Shown: piece after piece, positions 62,868 through 64,000 of the stretch
Layout: each line of letters starts with the position of its first letter
How positions within the stretch are numbered: position 1 is the stretch's first letter
Assembly: GCA_000310025.1 (NCBI GenBank)
Contig: FN649729.1
Location: 459,945-523,944 of the forward strand
Direction: 5' to 3'
Length of the DNA: 64,000 bases
Source: Ectocarpus siliculosus
Lineage: Eukaryota > Sar > Phaeophyceae > Ectocarpales > Ectocarpaceae
Notes under the pieces: generated by a model
Told to the model about the DNA's origin: nothing
The model's input: the letters and a program-made list of their open reading frames with translations, nothing else
Database searches by the model: none
Program-made: the position numbers and the translations under genes

Positions 62868-64000
62868 ATGAACGGTACAAGTATATGGGAGACAGTCCTG
62901 AAGGACACATTTCGGCAGGCTGACTTTGCATCGTTCTCCACTACTTTCCCCGGCCTGTTGTGTACCAGCACTCTGAAGGGTGGACGCCGTATCGACGTTG
63001 GCGGGACTGCGGCGCTACCGAAGGAAGTGCGCAAGTCGTTCGAGGCTCGCCACGTTGAGGCAGACGGCCACTGTCCGTGGAGGGCGATGGCCATGAGCTT
63101 TTTGGGCTGCGAGTCCCACTGGCGCCGGCTGAAGCTTGTTGTGTTGGCTTATGCCGCTGTTCGCGTGGAACAGATCTGTGGACTGGTCCCTGTTAGTCAG
63201 TACGACCTCGAAATCTGGACGGAGCACTCAAAGATGCATTCGTGACCCAAGAGGAAGGAAGCATGAAGTACATCGAACGCAACGTGCGGCGAGACATGAT
63301 GTTTGCGGCTTCGCTCGCAAGACTCTGCACCCCCGGAGCATATGCAGGATCCCTCGCCTGCCAGGCGGCTTGTGAAGCTCTGGGGGTTACGGTCAACATG
63401 ATTCACCCGATCGACTCCAAGACAAGAAAGAGATTGGACATGGGGCTGGTTTTGGATCGTGAGGGGAAGAAGGTGGCCGGGCAGGGATGTAGATGGAGCC
63501 AGTCCTTTTCTCCTAGAGTTCACAAGCGATGGGTGGTGCCTGGCGCAGGGGGAAAGACTCGGGAAGAAGTCACCATCGTCATGGTGAAACTTTCCAACCC
63601 CCTGTTAAATTCCACCAGCGAGCAACTGCAGGGCATCGGCGAGGTGCAACACGATACTAGAGACATCGATGATGCGACCAACCACTTCGCGGCGGTTGTG
63701 GCGACGAACGAAATCGGGGATCTGTGCCCGATGCATTTGATCGCTCTGTCCCAGAATGCAACCGATGACGCGCGCGATAGAAAGGCATACGACAAGCGCG
63801 TTTTGGCATATCGAGAACGACAAACCGGTCGTATTGAAGCGGGCGGTGACGCGGTGGGACCCGTCGAGACGACCGCGGCAGATACGGTGTTGATGTTGCC
63901 GATGGTACCCGCTGAGGCGATGGCGACGGGGATGGCGTTGGTGTTGCCGACGACAAAGAGCGAGACAGACCCCGCCCGGAAGACTAACGTCAAGGCGCGG
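62868..64000 (+). pseudogene. OTU-like cysteine protease, frameshifted and running off the window
   Basis: Frame one (62868-63245) includes VEADGHCPWRAMAMSFLG, matching the OTU catalytic-cysteine motif DGxCxxRA (Cys69). Near 63200-63240 the coding sense passes to another frame (LDGALKDAFVTQEEG, then LARLCTPGAYAGSLACQAA), which stays open to 64000. That second part contains TNHFAAVVA at about 63677-63703, which could hold the catalytic histidine (codon 63683-63685). OTU proteases remove ubiquitin; OTU domains are also carried by transposable elements and some viruses. The shift amounts to one missing base (or two extra), so either the gene is dead, or the read has an error, or a tiny intron exists. 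The ATG follows TTTAG, so 62868 could also be an exon start rather than the true beginning. Confidence 0.6.

Noticed and set aside
1-64000. Integrated large DNA virus, as found in some brown algae
   Set aside because: No capsid, viral polymerase or other viral hallmark gene was seen; the OTU frame alone is not enough.
1-64000. tRNA, rRNA or CRISPR loci
   Set aside because: No cloverleaf with a matching T-loop, no conserved rRNA block and no regularly spaced repeats were found by eye; a covariance-model scan would settle tRNAs.

Overview
This is a eukaryotic, intron-dense nuclear window. Every recognisable gene is cut into short exons (45 to 735 bp) by introns of roughly 300 to 1,700 bp, so the long uninterrupted frames are mostly shadows. 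Long introns, tight divergent gene pairs, a class II photolyase, an RHBDL4-like rhomboid and a multi-exon cytosolic chaperonin point to a stramenopile, most likely a brown alga of the Ectocarpus type. That assignment is inference from gene style. Exon boundaries were placed by eye from splice sites, reading phase and family conservation.

Layout. (1) Positions 1-19398, minus strand: one very large gene, running off the left edge, for a secreted protein. It has a signal peptide, a von Willebrand factor A domain with an intact MIDAS motif, then a long array of DUF11/DUF7507-like adhesin repeats spread over more than twenty exons. About 1.5 kb of this array is present twice (from 1 and from 8235). 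(2) 20890-31052, minus: a complete class II CPD photolyase in 12 exons (501 aa). (3) 31522-34657, plus: a DOT1-fold methyltransferase with a possible N-myristoylation signal. It starts about 470 bp from the photolyase, head to head. (4) 35152-41062, minus: a START-domain lipid-binding protein in 8 exons. (5) 42199-49910, plus: CCT1 (TCP-1 alpha), 13 exons, 558 aa, with two GC-AG introns; it is divergent from the START gene. (6) 51079-53952, plus: an RHBDL4/RBL14-like rhomboid protease, 7 exons, 251 aa. (7) 55317-57543, minus: an unrecognised protein with a GCK-like cysteine motif. (8) 57.6-62.8 kb: repeat-rich DNA with short inverted-repeat elements, microsatellites, foldbacks and one small unrecognised gene (60706-61279). 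(9) 62868-end, plus: an OTU-like cysteine protease frame broken by one frameshift, probably from a mobile element.

Most genes are housekeeping functions: light-driven DNA repair, protein methylation, lipid transfer, chaperonin folding, and intramembrane proteolysis for ER quality control. They do not form a pathway. The unusual parts are the giant vWA/adhesin-repeat gene with its recent internal duplication, the divergent photolyase/DOT1 pair, the non-canonical GC-AG introns, and a small family of inverted-repeat elements, one copy of which sits in the first photolyase intron.
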